A DNA stretch of 64,000 bases from Neomelitea salexigens DSM 19753 (GTDB taxonomy: Bacteria > Pseudomonadota > Gammaproteobacteria > Pseudomonadales > Spongiibacteraceae). A program made the position numbers and the translations under genes. The notes below the pieces were generated by a model. It did not search any database and was not told the origin of the DNA. It saw nothing but the letters and a program-made list of their open reading frames with translations. Location: positions 62,001-126,000 of the forward strand of contig NZ_AULP01000009.1 in assembly GCF_000422345.1 (NCBI RefSeq), written 5' to 3'. How positions within the stretch are numbered: the stretch's first letter is position 1; every line of letters starts with the position of its first letter. Positions 44,089 to 52,981 of this stretch are shown here, one piece after another.

Positions 44089-44098
44089 GGTGCTGGTC

Positions 44099-44995
44099 CT
44101 ATACTGCGCCTATCGTCGACAGGTTTTCCTGAAGCAAAAGCCAGGCCACGCCAGCGGCGCAGCCCACACTCACTATCAACCATGCTAGCGCTTGCCAGCG
44201 GTAGCGTCGACTCAGGGATTCGGGTTCTGAGGTGGCGATGATAAACGGTTGTTGTCGATTGGGCGAGTGACGGAGCGTATTCACTGCTTGGCTCGGCAAT
44301 CTTTTACGCGCTTCTCGCTCTGCCATGCGAAGGGCCTCCCTGCGCGCCAGCTCCCACTCATCCGGGTCTATCTCGCCATTGTTGTCGCGGTCAAAGCGCT
44401 CCACGAGTTTGTCGTAGTCCTGTTTCCAGTCCCTGAGAATTTCTGCCATTCGCGATTGATTGCGCTGAGCGTCGCTCGGCGGGTGGCGGGTTTCAAAAAG
44501 GCCAAGCGCGTAGAGTAGGTCGCCCTCGCAGAGAAGCTCTTCGGTATAGCGGTAGCGTCGGCCAAACAGCGAATGCTTCTGCCCCGAAATCGGGTAGCGG
44601 CTACTGCCATACCAGCTGCGTTTGCGGTGGCTGGATATATCTGCTTTGTCGGGGAAGATGTAGCAGCGACCACTGCCGTCGTTGAGCAAAAAAGGCTGCT
44701 CGCTGCTGAAGCCTTCTATTTTACGCCAGCGGCTGTTTTTGCCACTGCGCTCATAGCGGTCTATGCGATAGCGAAACCAAATGCAGGGGCTGGCCGACAA
44801 CTTGCTGAGCAACGGCGTGGGTTGCTCCGGACGCTCGCCGCTACCGATTAGCTCCACATAGCCCTGGGGGGCTGAGCGGATCTTGGATGTGGGGGTGTCT
44901 TCAATGAGTCGAGCGCGTGCCAGCCGAGAAAAGCTGGCGGCGGCGGCAACCGCGCTTATGATGCCCAATAAGGCAATATGGAAAAGCCCTTCCAT
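44099..44995 (-). CDS. GIDE-like membrane protein with an EF-hand
   Basis: The 298-residue protein has an N-terminal membrane helix (residues 5-22), a soluble region of about 200 residues whose pattern (SGERPEQPTPLLSKLSASPCIWFRYRIDRYER, then a GRCYIFPDKADI segment) resembles the GIDE/BAM-type domain of E3-ligase-like bacterial proteins, then a 12-residue canonical EF-hand loop DRDNNGEIDPDE, an amphipathic charged helix and a C-terminal membrane helix. Calcium-binding positions 1, 3, 5, 9 and 12 of the loop are all acceptable. It starts six bases after lemA. Family assignment is moderate, and the function is unknown. Confidence 0.6.
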   Translation of the reverse strand: MEGLFHIALLGIISAVAAAASFSRLARARLIEDTPTSKIRSAPQGYVELIGSGERPEQPTPLLSKLSASPCIWFRYRIDRYERSGKNSRWRKIEGFSSEQPFLLNDGSGRCYIFPDKADISSHRKRSWYGSSRYPISGQKHSLFGRRYRYTEELLCEGDLLYALGLFETRHPPSDAQRNQSRMAEILRDWKQDYDKLVERFDRDNNGEIDPDEWELARREALRMAEREARKRLPSQAVNTLRHSPNRQQPFIIATSEPESLSRRYRWQALAWLIVSVGCAAGVAWLLLQENLSTIGAV

Positions 44996-45001
44996 GTCGC
45001 G

Positions 45002-45577
45002 CTAGCTGTTGAACAAGGTGCCGATATTCACATCCTTCAATTCTGCTTTTTCGAACTGTAACAAGTCGAAGGCCTTGAAGTTAAATGCTCGGGCAATCAG
45101 TACGTCCGGGAACTGTTCTATGCGCACGTTGTTATTGTTGACGGCTTCGTTGTAGACCTCGCGCCGGTCGGCAATGGCATTTTCGAGCGCAGAAATGCGG
45201 GTGTGGAGATTTTGAAATACCCCATCGGCTTTGAGCTCTGGGTAATTTTCCGCGAGAGCGAAGAGTTGTCCGAGGCTGCTGCGCAAGCCATTTTCCGCTT
45301 GCCCGAGGCTTTTTATGTCGTGTTGAGCTTGTGCATCGGCGACTTGTTGGCGAGCCAGGATAACCTTTTGCAGGGTGTCCTGTTCGAACTGCATATACTG
45401 TTTACAGGTCTCGACGAGCTTGGGGAGTTCGTCGTGGCGCTGTTTGAGCAGCACATCGATATTGGCGAGGTGCTTGGCAACGTTGTGCTTGAGATTCACC
45501 AAGCCGTTATACATAAGAACCAAGTAGAGTACGGTAAAAACCAGTACTGCTAGAAATACCATTGTGCCTACGGCCAT
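45002..45577 (-). CDS. lemA: LemA-family protein
   Basis: The preferred start at 45577 gives a 191-residue protein with an N-terminal membrane helix (MVFLAVLVFTVLYLVLMYNGLVNL) and a long helical LemA domain (HLANIDVLLKQRHDELPKLVETCKQYM, FQNLHTRISALENAIADRREVYNEAVNNNN). LemA proteins are membrane-anchored four-helix proteins of unclear role. The open frame extends to 45631, overlapping the cysteine synthase gene, but GGAG in front of 45577 and family length favour the shorter form. It is coupled to the EF-hand protein gene downstream. Confidence 0.88.
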   Translation of the reverse strand: MAVGTMVFLAVLVFTVLYLVLMYNGLVNLKHNVAKHLANIDVLLKQRHDELPKLVETCKQYMQFEQDTLQKVILARQQVADAQAQHDIKSLGQAENGLRSSLGQLFALAENYPELKADGVFQNLHTRISALENAIADRREVYNEAVNNNNVRIEQFPDVLIARAFNFKAFDLLQFEKAELKDVNIGTLFNS

Positions 45578-45615
45578 GGCGATGTGCTCTCCGTGTTGTA
45601 TTGTTATTGCAGGGC

Positions 45616-46617
45616 TCAGTTTACCGGCCAATCTGGAGCGGGCAGGCCCATATTTTCCAAAAATACCGGGTTGTAGAGCTTACTTTTGTAACGGTCGCCA
45701 TAGTCGCAAAGAATCGTGACAATCGTATGGCCGGGACCCAGCTTGCGGGCCAGTGCAACGGCGCCCGCGATATTAATTGCCGATGACCCGCCAAGACACA
45801 GGCCTTCATTGCGGAGCAGGCTAAAAATGTAGGGCAGCGCTTCCGCGTCAGCGATCTGGTGGGCGCTGTCGACCTCCGCCAAGCGTAAATTGTCGGTGAT
45901 TAAACTGATGCCAATGCCTTCGGCGATTGAACGGCCTTCGCCCTGCAGTTCGCCGTGGGTGTAATAATTGTAGAGGGCAGAACCTTGTGGGTCGGCAAGA
46001 CCAATGTGTATGTCCTTGTTGTGGGCTTTGAGTGCGCGACTGACGCCTGCCAGTGTTCCGCCAGTACCCACGGCGCAGATAAAGCCGTCAACTTGCCCGT
46101 CGGTCTGACGCCAAATTTCTTCCCCGGTGGTCTCCTGGTGAATTTTTGCATTGGCCGTATTATCGAACTGGCGAGCCCAAATGGCGCCGTTGGCTTCGCT
46201 GTCATTGAGGCTTTCAGCGAGGCGGCGGGCGGTATGAATATAGTGGTTAGGGTCGCTGTAGCTTGTGGCTTGAACGAGCCGTAGGTCTGCACCATAGAGA
46301 TCGAGTAATTCAATTTTTTCGCGGCTTTGACTTTGCGGCATCACAACAACACTTTTATAACCCAGAGCATTGGCGATGAGTGTTAAACCTATACCCGTAT
46401 TGCCAGCGGTGCCCTCGACAATTGTGCCGCCGGGACGCAGTGAGCCGTCGCGTTCCGCTTCGCGAATAATGCCGAGTGCTGTGCGATCTTTGACGGAGCC
46501 TCCAGGGTTAAGAAACTCCGCCTTGCCAAGAATAGTGCAGCCGGTGAGTTCTGATACTCCCTTCAGCTGTATTAAAGGGGTGTTGCCGATGAGCTCCGGC
46601 ATGCTCTTATAGGTCAT
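45616..46617 (-). CDS. Cysteine synthase-family PLP enzyme
   Basis: The 333-residue beta-family PLP enzyme has the Schiff-base Lys in NPGGSVKDRTA, the phosphate loop EGTAGNTGIGL and a C-terminal CLGGSSAINIAGAV stretch that holds the pyridine-nitrogen Ser. It makes cysteine (or a related beta-replacement product) from O-acetylserine and sulfide. It is longer than CysM and of the CysK/cystathionine-beta-synthase-like group lacking CBS domains. It is the first gene of the minus-strand series with lemA. Confidence 0.9.
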   Translation of the reverse strand: MTYKSMPELIGNTPLIQLKGVSELTGCTILGKAEFLNPGGSVKDRTALGIIREAERDGSLRPGGTIVEGTAGNTGIGLTLIANALGYKSVVVMPQSQSREKIELLDLYGADLRLVQATSYSDPNHYIHTARRLAESLNDSEANGAIWARQFDNTANAKIHQETTGEEIWRQTDGQVDGFICAVGTGGTLAGVSRALKAHNKDIHIGLADPQGSALYNYYTHGELQGEGRSIAEGIGISLITDNLRLAEVDSAHQIADAEALPYIFSLLRNEGLCLGGSSAINIAGAVALARKLGPGHTIVTILCDYGDRYKSKLYNPVFLENMGLPAPDWPVN

Positions 46618-46772
46618 TACTACTTCTCCACAGCGAATACGTCCATGTTAACGAGCGGTGGACGCGGTCACAAGCGCCTGTATTTAGACTATTGTTGATA
46701 AGTGCCGTTAGCATCTGTGTAGAATCGGCCAGCGCAGTGCTAGGGTACACCTTTGCAAAAATGGAGATTAGG

Positions 46773-47180
46773 GTGAAGGCAGTAATTCGTGGCTTGATCT
46801 GTTTGTTCTTTCTAGCGGGCGGGGTTGCACATTTTCTGCTCGCTCAGGAGTTTGCTGCTATCGTGCCGCCGTTCCTCCCATACCCTGTTTGGATTGTTTG
46901 GTTAACCGGTGTATTCGAACTGCTGATTGCGCCACTGATATTTTTATCTAGTTGGCGCCAGCGAGTTGGCCAGATTATGGCGCTGTATTGCATCGCTGTT
47001 CTGCCCGCCAATATCTATCAAGCGATGGCGGGCGTGGCAGGCCCGGGCGGTGAGATGCCTGATATGGTTTTATGGTTGCGCATTCCGCTGCAGTTTGTGC
47101 TGATAGCCGCTATTTTGTGGGCAACATCAGGGATGATCCGTAATCAGTCCTCCAACGTAAACGAGGCCTCAAGAGGTTAA
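46773..47180 (+). CDS. DoxX-like small membrane protein
   Basis: From the GTG at 46773, which has GGAG seven bases upstream, the protein has 135 residues and four hydrophobic segments with the DoxX pattern (GGVAHFLLAQEFAAIVPPFLPYP, LTGVFELLIAPLIF, CIAVLPANIYQAM). An in-frame ATG at 46761 has no ribosome site. The function is unknown; related proteins associate with oxidoreductases or thiol stress. Its 3' end contains the promoter candidate for the sigma factor gene, which begins three bases after its stop. Confidence 0.8.
   Translation: MKAVIRGLICLFFLAGGVAHFLLAQEFAAIVPPFLPYPVWIVWLTGVFELLIAPLIFLSSWRQRVGQIMALYCIAVLPANIYQAMAGVAGPGGEMPDMVLWLRIPLQFVLIAAILWATSGMIRNQSSNVNEASRG
47134..47160 (+). promoter_or_regulatory. 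ECF11-type (RpoE/ChrR) autoregulated promoter candidate
   Basis: TGATCC at 47134-47139 and CGTAA at 47156-47160 are separated by 16 bases, the layout described for singlet-oxygen RpoE promoters (TGATCC-N18-TAA). The site lies inside the end of the DoxX-like gene, with a predicted start about 17 bases before the sigma ATG. Confidence 0.65.
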
Positions 47181-47183
47181 TAC

Positions 47184-47744
47184 ATGGCAAAAGAAGCCAC
47201 ACAACAAGAGCGTACCGGCGCATTCTGGGCGGATTGCATGGAGCGCGTTGCCGGTGAAAGGGACAAAAAGAGCTTTATGCTTCTTTTTGACCATTTTTCA
47301 CCCAGGGTGAACGCTTATTTGCTCGGCCAAGGGGTGGAAGCCTCGCTAGCGGAAGATCTGACGCAGGATGCACTGCTCGCTTTGTGGAATAAAGCGCATT
47401 TGTACAAGCGCGAAAAAGCTGCGGTAAGCACGTGGCTTTTTCGCGTGGCACGGAATCTGTGGATAGATCGTTTGCGTAAACAACGTGGGATAGCATACGA
47501 ATCTGACGAAAATTTGACAGAGACCTATGAACCCGAGCCGAGCATTAACGCAGATGGGGACCGACTTTTGAGAGTCATTGAGCAGTTGCCAAATAACCAA
47601 GCTCAAGTGGTGTACAAGTCGTATTACGAAGGCAAAAGTCACAGTGAAATAGCGCTAGAGACCGGGATGCCTCTAGGCAGTGTGAAATCTAGTTTACGGC
47701 TGGCGATTCGGGCGTTTCGCCAGCACTTCGGAGATAATGAATGA
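47184..47744 (+). CDS. ECF sigma factor, RpoE/ChrR (ECF11) type
   Basis: The 186-residue sigma has region 2 (DLTQDALLALWNKAHLY, STWLFRVARNLWIDRLRK) and region 4 (LPNNQAQVVYKSYYEGKSHSEIALETGMPLGSVKSSLRLAIRAFR). It directs RNA polymerase to stress genes. Its ATGA overlap with a ChrR-type anti-sigma gene marks it as the singlet-oxygen or zinc-anti-sigma group. It probably controls its own gene through the promoter at 47134-47160. Confidence 0.93.
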   Translation: MAKEATQQERTGAFWADCMERVAGERDKKSFMLLFDHFSPRVNAYLLGQGVEASLAEDLTQDALLALWNKAHLYKREKAAVSTWLFRVARNLWIDRLRKQRGIAYESDENLTETYEPEPSINADGDRLLRVIEQLPNNQAQVVYKSYYEGKSHSEIALETGMPLGSVKSSLRLAIRAFRQHFGDNE

Positions 47745-48415
47745 TGGGGCACATCGAGCATCATCCAAACGATGAAACAATTTTGGGCTATGCGGCCGGT
47801 TCCTTACCGGCGGCCATGGCGCTGGTTGTGGGTTGCCATTTGCAATACTGCAGCGCATGCCGTGAGCGAGTGGCGCAAGCTGATGCCGTTGGCGGTAGTT
47901 TAATGTCGCAGTTGCAGGAGAAGCCGCTCTCTGACGGACGACGCGAATCCATGATGGCGTTGTTGGACGCGAATCCGGATGGCGAAGAAAACCCAGCCTT
48001 GGCGCGCGAAAATACGCCTGCTTCGGAATCGCGGAGCGAGTTGCCTCGCTTGCTGCGCAATCTGGTGGATCAAGACGACTTCGATTCTCTGCCGTGGAAA
48101 AGTATCGTTCCCGGCATGAAACAGGTGGATTTGAAGTGCGGGGAGGGGGACGCCAAATTATTAAGAATTGCGGCTGGTAAGCAAATGCCCGTTCATTCTC
48201 ATCGCGGCCACGAACTGACACTGATTTTGCGCGGTGGATATCGCGACAGTCTCGGGAAGTTCAACGCGGGAGACTTTGCTGATTTGGATGGCTCTGTCGA
48301 GCACCAGCCAATCGCCGATGCAGATCAAGACTGTATCTGTTTGGCGGGGATGGATGCGCCACTGGAGTTCCGAGGGTGGATCGCTAAATTGGTGCAACCT
48401 TTCATTAAGATCTAG
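47741..48415 (+). CDS. chrR: ChrR-type cupin zinc anti-sigma factor
   Basis: The 224-residue protein has the N-terminal zinc anti-sigma domain (HHPNDETILGYAAGSL, then H-x3-C-x2-C in CHLQYCSACRERV) and a C-terminal cupin (HSHRGHELTLILRGGYRDSLGKFNAGDFADLDGSVEH) that can hold a second metal. ChrR releases its sigma on singlet oxygen or related stress. It overlaps the sigma gene by four bases. Confidence 0.93.
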   Translation: MMGHIEHHPNDETILGYAAGSLPAAMALVVGCHLQYCSACRERVAQADAVGGSLMSQLQEKPLSDGRRESMMALLDANPDGEENPALARENTPASESRSELPRLLRNLVDQDDFDSLPWKSIVPGMKQVDLKCGEGDAKLLRIAAGKQMPVHSHRGHELTLILRGGYRDSLGKFNAGDFADLDGSVEHQPIADADQDCICLAGMDAPLEFRGWIAKLVQPFIKI

Positions 48416-48430
48416 AAGGAATTGCATCGT

Positions 48431-48460
48431 AAAAAAGGCAGCCCTTGGGCTGCCTTTTTT
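48431..48460. terminator. Bidirectional rho-independent terminator
   Basis: GGCAGCCC and GGGCTGCC form an 8-bp perfect stem with a TT loop, flanked by AAAAAA before and TTTTTT after. It serves chrR on the plus strand and the convergent TonB receptor on the minus strand. Confidence 0.92.
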
Positions 48461-48480
48461 ATTGCTTAGTAAGTGGGCGG

Positions 48481-51036
48481 TTAGAACTCGTAGATTACGT
48501 CGATACCATAGGTTCGAGGCTCTCCCCAGATAACGGCTCGGTCACTGTGTGGCAGGTTGTCGATAGCCGTGATTTCGTATTCCTCATCGCCGAGGTTTTT
48601 ACCCCATAGGCCGATATTTAATGTACCAAATCGACTTACGGGCACTTGGCTGAGACTTAAACGGCCATTCCACAGTCCGTAGCTACCAATGAAGGTGTTG
48701 ACGGCATTGGCTTCGCGCACACCGCCGTTGCGGTCGTCCATGAAGTTATAGCTGACATTGGCCGACAGCACGCCCCAATCCCAAGAGCCGATCGTCCAGT
48801 CCGCAGACGCCGTGTAGCTGTGCTCTGGCGCGGAATAGAACACGAAGGTATCGGTGACATCGTTACCGGCCTTGTCCACGGCCTTGGTTACTTCCGCGTC
48901 GAGGTAGGCGTAGTTGAGCATCAGCATCAAGTTGTCTGTCGCCATGAAGGTGATGTCAGCTTCGAGGCCGCGCATTTCCGCTTCACCTGCATTCGCCACC
49001 TTGGTGTCGGCAATGGTGCCGGCGAGGATAAAGTTGAGCTGAATGTCGGTGTACTCGCTGTAAAATAGGTTGGCATTTATGCGTAGCCGGCGATCTAGTA
49101 ACTCGCTCTTGATCCCTGCTTCAATGGAGTCTACGTGTTCTTCGTCGAAGCCGTCAGCAAAGCCGTAGCCGTAGACGACGCCATCTGGTGCGGGCTGATC
49201 CGTGTCGTCACCGCGTCCCTCTGGCGTGGTCGGGCCGGAAGGCGTGCCTGTGGAGCCGCGCTGTGGGTCGCGTGTGTTGAAACCGCCTGATTTATAGGCC
49301 TGGATAAATTTACCGTAGAGGTTGATGTCCTCGGTCAGGTCAAATTCGGCAATAAAGCTGAAGGAGCTGTCGGTGAAATCCTTCGATGCGTAAATGTTAT
49401 CGAAAGCGCGATCGCCCGGTAATAAGAAGCCACCTGCACCCAAAACAGGCTGCAATGGACCCAAGTTCTGCATATCTATTGCTTGGTTTAACGTGCCTAT
49501 TTCTAGGTAAGTTTTATCTGTCTGATTCTTCAGTGCTTCGCGGGAGTCTTTGGAATAGCGAGCGCCAAAGGTCAGGTGTAAACGCTCATCGAGAATGCCT
49601 GGTGTCCAGGTAAACTGGCCGAATACCGCTTTGGCGGTGTTCTCGATGTCGTAGCGCTGCGACAACATATTGACGATCTTAACGTCGCCAGCTGTGAGTA
49701 GCGTGCTTCCCAGAATTTCTCCCAAGACAGGGATAGGAATAACGTTATCACTGATTTCCGAGCTGAACTGGTGGTGTAGCGGCGCGTTATTTTCTGTAGC
49801 CTCTTCTTCGAAGTAGTACGCGCCCACGATGTAGTCAACAGAATCTTTAAACAAGCTCCCTGCAAACTGCAGCTCGTGAGAGGTTTGTTCTTGAGAGATT
49901 TTCGGCACGACGAGAGGCAGGCATTCCTCGCCAGTTTGTGCCTCGACTGCGGGCCCGCAGTATTCATGTGAATCGGTGCGGTAGCGGCCTGAGCCTATTC
50001 CGCCGCCTAAGTCGGCATACGACGCGTCATACAATTCGCGATAGGCTGCGATGTATTTCACCTGAACATTTTCAAAATCTTTGGTCAGGATAAGGGAGTG
50101 GCCTTCAATCTCGGTTTCTGACGTCTCCATCGGGCGGAACGTTTCCATGGAGTCGAAGCGGTCTTCACTGTGCTTAGCTTGGCTTACCGAAAACTCTCTA
50201 ACGGGCTCGGCTTGCCCTTTGTTTTGTTCGCCGGGGCGAATCGACTGATACATGTAGTTTATGTATTCATACTCGGATTTGTCATAGGCGTAATCCAAGG
50301 TCATGGTGTCACTGATATCCCAGCGAAAGTCGATGCGATAGCCCTCGACTTCGCGGTCGCCAAAATCACCGCCGGGGCCGGTGTTTTCGATGAAACCGTC
50401 CATTTCCGTCGTCAGATAGGCGACCTTGGCCGCCAAGGTATCGCTGATGGGAATGTTAGCGGTGGTTTTAGAGGTGAACTGGTTGCGGTTGCCAAATGTG
50501 AGTTTTTCTTTGAATTCGAAGGCCTCAGTCGTTGGGCGCTTAGTCACTAGATTGATGGCGCCACCAGTGGTATTGCGGCCGTATAGTGTGCCCTGGGGGC
50601 CGCGGAGTACTTCTATGCGCTGTAATTCAGCGACGTCTAGCGCCGTGCCTGTGGAACGTGCGATATAAACGCCGTCCACATAAATCCCGATCGGCGGATC
50701 CTGCGTTACCTGAACGTCAGACAGGCCGATACCGCGGATAAAAATTCGCAATGTTGCATTGTTGATCGGAAATGGCTCAATAGTCAGGCTGGGGACCTTG
50801 GAGCCGATATCGTTCAAATTATTGATGCCGTCAATTTCTAGGCGCTCTTCGCCGAAGGCGGTCAGTGAAATGGGCGTATCCTGTAGGGACTCCGCTTTTT
50901 TCTGGGCGGTAACAATCACCTCTTCCAGACCGCGAGGCGTATTTTTCTCTTGGGCGTAGCTTAATTGGGCGATTGAACTGGCGAGCAGGCACAGCCCTGC
51001 TGCAATAGGGGTTGTGTTCTTCACGTAGTGCTCCAT
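48481..51036 (-). CDS. TonB-dependent outer-membrane receptor
   Basis: The 851-residue receptor has a signal peptide ending near SYAQ (residue 29), a TonB-box/plug region (GLEEVIVTAQKKAESLQDTP, RGIGLSDVQV, LRGPQGTLYGRNTTGGAINLVTKRP) and a barrel ending in aromatic F (VIYEF). It belongs to the same broad marine group as the receptor at 2366, but the substrate is unknown. It is preceded by a 9-bp hairpin and an alpha/beta hydrolase on the same strand. Confidence 0.95.
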   Translation of the reverse strand: MEHYVKNTTPIAAGLCLLASSIAQLSYAQEKNTPRGLEEVIVTAQKKAESLQDTPISLTAFGEERLEIDGINNLNDIGSKVPSLTIEPFPINNATLRIFIRGIGLSDVQVTQDPPIGIYVDGVYIARSTGTALDVAELQRIEVLRGPQGTLYGRNTTGGAINLVTKRPTTEAFEFKEKLTFGNRNQFTSKTTANIPISDTLAAKVAYLTTEMDGFIENTGPGGDFGDREVEGYRIDFRWDISDTMTLDYAYDKSEYEYINYMYQSIRPGEQNKGQAEPVREFSVSQAKHSEDRFDSMETFRPMETSETEIEGHSLILTKDFENVQVKYIAAYRELYDASYADLGGGIGSGRYRTDSHEYCGPAVEAQTGEECLPLVVPKISQEQTSHELQFAGSLFKDSVDYIVGAYYFEEEATENNAPLHHQFSSEISDNVIPIPVLGEILGSTLLTAGDVKIVNMLSQRYDIENTAKAVFGQFTWTPGILDERLHLTFGARYSKDSREALKNQTDKTYLEIGTLNQAIDMQNLGPLQPVLGAGGFLLPGDRAFDNIYASKDFTDSSFSFIAEFDLTEDINLYGKFIQAYKSGGFNTRDPQRGSTGTPSGPTTPEGRGDDTDQPAPDGVVYGYGFADGFDEEHVDSIEAGIKSELLDRRLRINANLFYSEYTDIQLNFILAGTIADTKVANAGEAEMRGLEADITFMATDNLMLMLNYAYLDAEVTKAVDKAGNDVTDTFVFYSAPEHSYTASADWTIGSWDWGVLSANVSYNFMDDRNGGVREANAVNTFIGSYGLWNGRLSLSQVPVSRFGTLNIGLWGKNLGDEEYEITAIDNLPHSDRAVIWGEPRTYGIDVIYEF

Positions 51037-51094
51037 TGGTGCTGATTATTGTTATGTTGCAGTGTGCAGTTAAAGCATATTCGACTACTGCACG

Positions 51095-51123
51095 CAACAG
51101 CCCATTTGTACTAGGGGCTGTTG
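51095..51123 (-). other. 9-bp perfect inverted repeat between receptor and hydrolase
   Basis: CAACAGCCC and GGGCTGTTG pair perfectly around 11 bases. It lies about 70 bases past the hydrolase stop and 59 bases before the receptor start. Without a T-run it could be a weak terminator, a leader hairpin or an operator. Confidence 0.45.
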
Positions 51124-51193
51124 GCACACCGCGCTGGGGGAGCGCGCCGCTACGATGTGGGGGGATTGCCGCAATGACGCGGCGATAACGTGC

Positions 51194-51979
51194 TCAGGGG
51201 AGGGGGCGAGCGAGAACCTCGGCGACTTTCTCCATAACGGCGGGATTCCAAGCAAAAGCGAGGTGACTGGACTCGACCTCGATATTGTCGATATTTGGCC
51301 CTTCAAGTCGGGCGATAGAGGGCGACACAATCCCGTCGCAGGGGCTATAGATCACCGTTGTCGGCACGGTGCGCGGCCCTGCATTCAGTTCTACCCACTG
51401 ATCCGTGTTTTGCTCGTGGTCGGGCGTTGTGCTGCGATTGAGTAACTTGAGGACATTCCAAGCAGCGGTCCCTTTCGGGTCACCGTAGGGGGTGCCAAGG
51501 CTAATCACGCGACGGATTTTCTCCGGCTCACGCTGCGCCATGGCGTTGGCGTAAATGCCCCCCAGGCTCCAGCCAATAAGACTGATTGGTTGTCTGTCGC
51601 ACAGTTCGTATAAATCATCTACGCGCTGCTGGATGCGGCTTAGCATATGCTCTTGAAACTCGTGCATGTGCTCCATTTGTGAGATGCGCCCGGCGGGAAT
51701 ATTTCGGCCCAGTTTCCACGGTTCAGCCTGGTAGTTCCAGCGCCGTAGCCAGTATCGCAATGCTGACATGCTGCCATCGTCGCCGCCATAGCCGGGGAGG
51801 GCGATAACAGGATGACCGTCGCCTCTGGGTAATTTTGCGAGCTGCCGATGGCGGGAAACTAGCAAGCTGCATTCCTTGGCGGCGCGACCAAATTCTCCGA
51901 GGGTGTTCATGAGACGCGGAGGCCGAATATCAGAGCCATGGCTCAATGTGAGACTGGGGCTAGGCATGATCATTTCCAT
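51194..51979 (-). CDS. Alpha/beta hydrolase (esterase/lipase-like)
   Basis: The 261-residue protein has the nucleophile elbow GWSLGG, an early GDGHPVIALPGYGGDDGSM oxyanion segment and a late DGIVSP Asp and SSHLAF His region consistent with the catalytic triad. It probably cleaves esters or lipids. No secretion signal is evident. Start is uncertain between ATG codons at 51979, 51973 and 51967. It lies upstream of the TonB receptor on the same strand and may supply or process the receptor's substrate. Confidence 0.85.
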   Translation of the reverse strand: MEMIMPSPSLTLSHGSDIRPPRLMNTLGEFGRAAKECSLLVSRHRQLAKLPRGDGHPVIALPGYGGDDGSMSALRYWLRRWNYQAEPWKLGRNIPAGRISQMEHMHEFQEHMLSRIQQRVDDLYELCDRQPISLIGWSLGGIYANAMAQREPEKIRRVISLGTPYGDPKGTAAWNVLKLLNRSTTPDHEQNTDQWVELNAGPRTVPTTVIYSPCDGIVSPSIARLEGPNIDNIEVESSHLAFAWNPAVMEKVAEVLARPLP

Positions 51980-52087
51980 TGTGTTGGTGTTACGGCGTTA
52001 TACGCGACTCATGACGAGTGAGATGTGTTTTGGTGTTTTTAATTCGTCTATATTAAAACGAGCGCGGCGCCAAAGAAAGTTCAGCGC

Positions 52088-52978
52088 CTAATCACCATAG
52101 ACGACGCGGTTACGGCCGGAATGCTTAGCGGTATACAGAGCCCGATCGGCCCGCTCAAACAGGCTTATGCGGCTGTCGCTACCGTCGTGCCGGAACTCTG
52201 TAATACCAATGCTTACCGTCATTGATATACCGAGCTGAGTGTCAACCTGAGCTGGGTGGTACTGCAGAGAGGCGCGGATACGTTCGGCAACGCCCCACGC
52301 AGAATCCTTGTCGGTGGAGGGTAGGATCACCACAAATTCCTCTCCGCCATAGCGCCCGACCTGGTCGTACTCTCGTAAATTGGTATTGAGAATATTCACC
52401 ATATGCTTAAGGGCAACATCGCCGGCGGCGTGGCCGTGGGTGTCGTTTACTTTCTTAAAATGGTCGATATCCAGCACCATCAGCGACAGGTTTGAGGTTT
52501 TGCGGCGGGCTTCGGCAATCGCTGAGTCGAGTAGCTCATCGATCATTCGACGATTCCAGCACTGGGTTAAAGAATCGCGGGAAGCCAGTTGATTGAGGGT
52601 TTGCTCCAGGCGAACGATGCGGCTGCCTGCGGCGAGCCGAACCTTGAGCACGCGGTGATCAAAGGGTTTGCTCAAGAAGTCGTCGGCGCCAGACTCCATC
52701 GCTTCTATAACCGCCTCATTGCCCTCTTTGCCGGTGAGCATAAGAATGTAGAAGAACTGGCCGTCATCTCGCAGCCGTATATTTTCACACAGTTCAGGGC
52801 CACTCATTCCCGGCATCGACCAGTCGATGATAAGAAGGTGAGGCGGGCTGTCTTCATTCAGGATCTCGAGCGCTTGTTCACCACTTTTCGCGACAATGGG
52901 CGTAAAGCCCCAGTCTTCTACTGCGGCGCAAAGCGCGAGGCGAGTGATTGGGTCGTCGTCGACCAGTAAAATATCCAT
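52088..52978 (-). CDS. Response regulator with GGDEF diguanylate cyclase domain
   Basis: The 296-residue protein has a receiver domain (residues about 1-120: LLVDDDP, phosphoacceptor Asp in LIIDWSMPGM, KPF) and a GGDEF domain with the catalytic RYGGEEFVVIL. An RxxD inhibitory site (REYD) lies five residues before it, as in PleD. It should make cyclic di-GMP on phosphorylation. It begins three bases after the sensor kinase gene, so the kinase is its natural partner. Confidence 0.93.
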   Translation of the reverse strand: MDILLVDDDPITRLALCAAVEDWGFTPIVAKSGEQALEILNEDSPPHLLIIDWSMPGMSGPELCENIRLRDDGQFFYILMLTGKEGNEAVIEAMESGADDFLSKPFDHRVLKVRLAAGSRIVRLEQTLNQLASRDSLTQCWNRRMIDELLDSAIAEARRKTSNLSLMVLDIDHFKKVNDTHGHAAGDVALKHMVNILNTNLREYDQVGRYGGEEFVVILPSTDKDSAWGVAERIRASLQYHPAQVDTQLGISMTVSIGITEFRHDGSDSRISLFERADRALYTAKHSGRNRVVYGD

Positions 52979-52981
52979 TGG

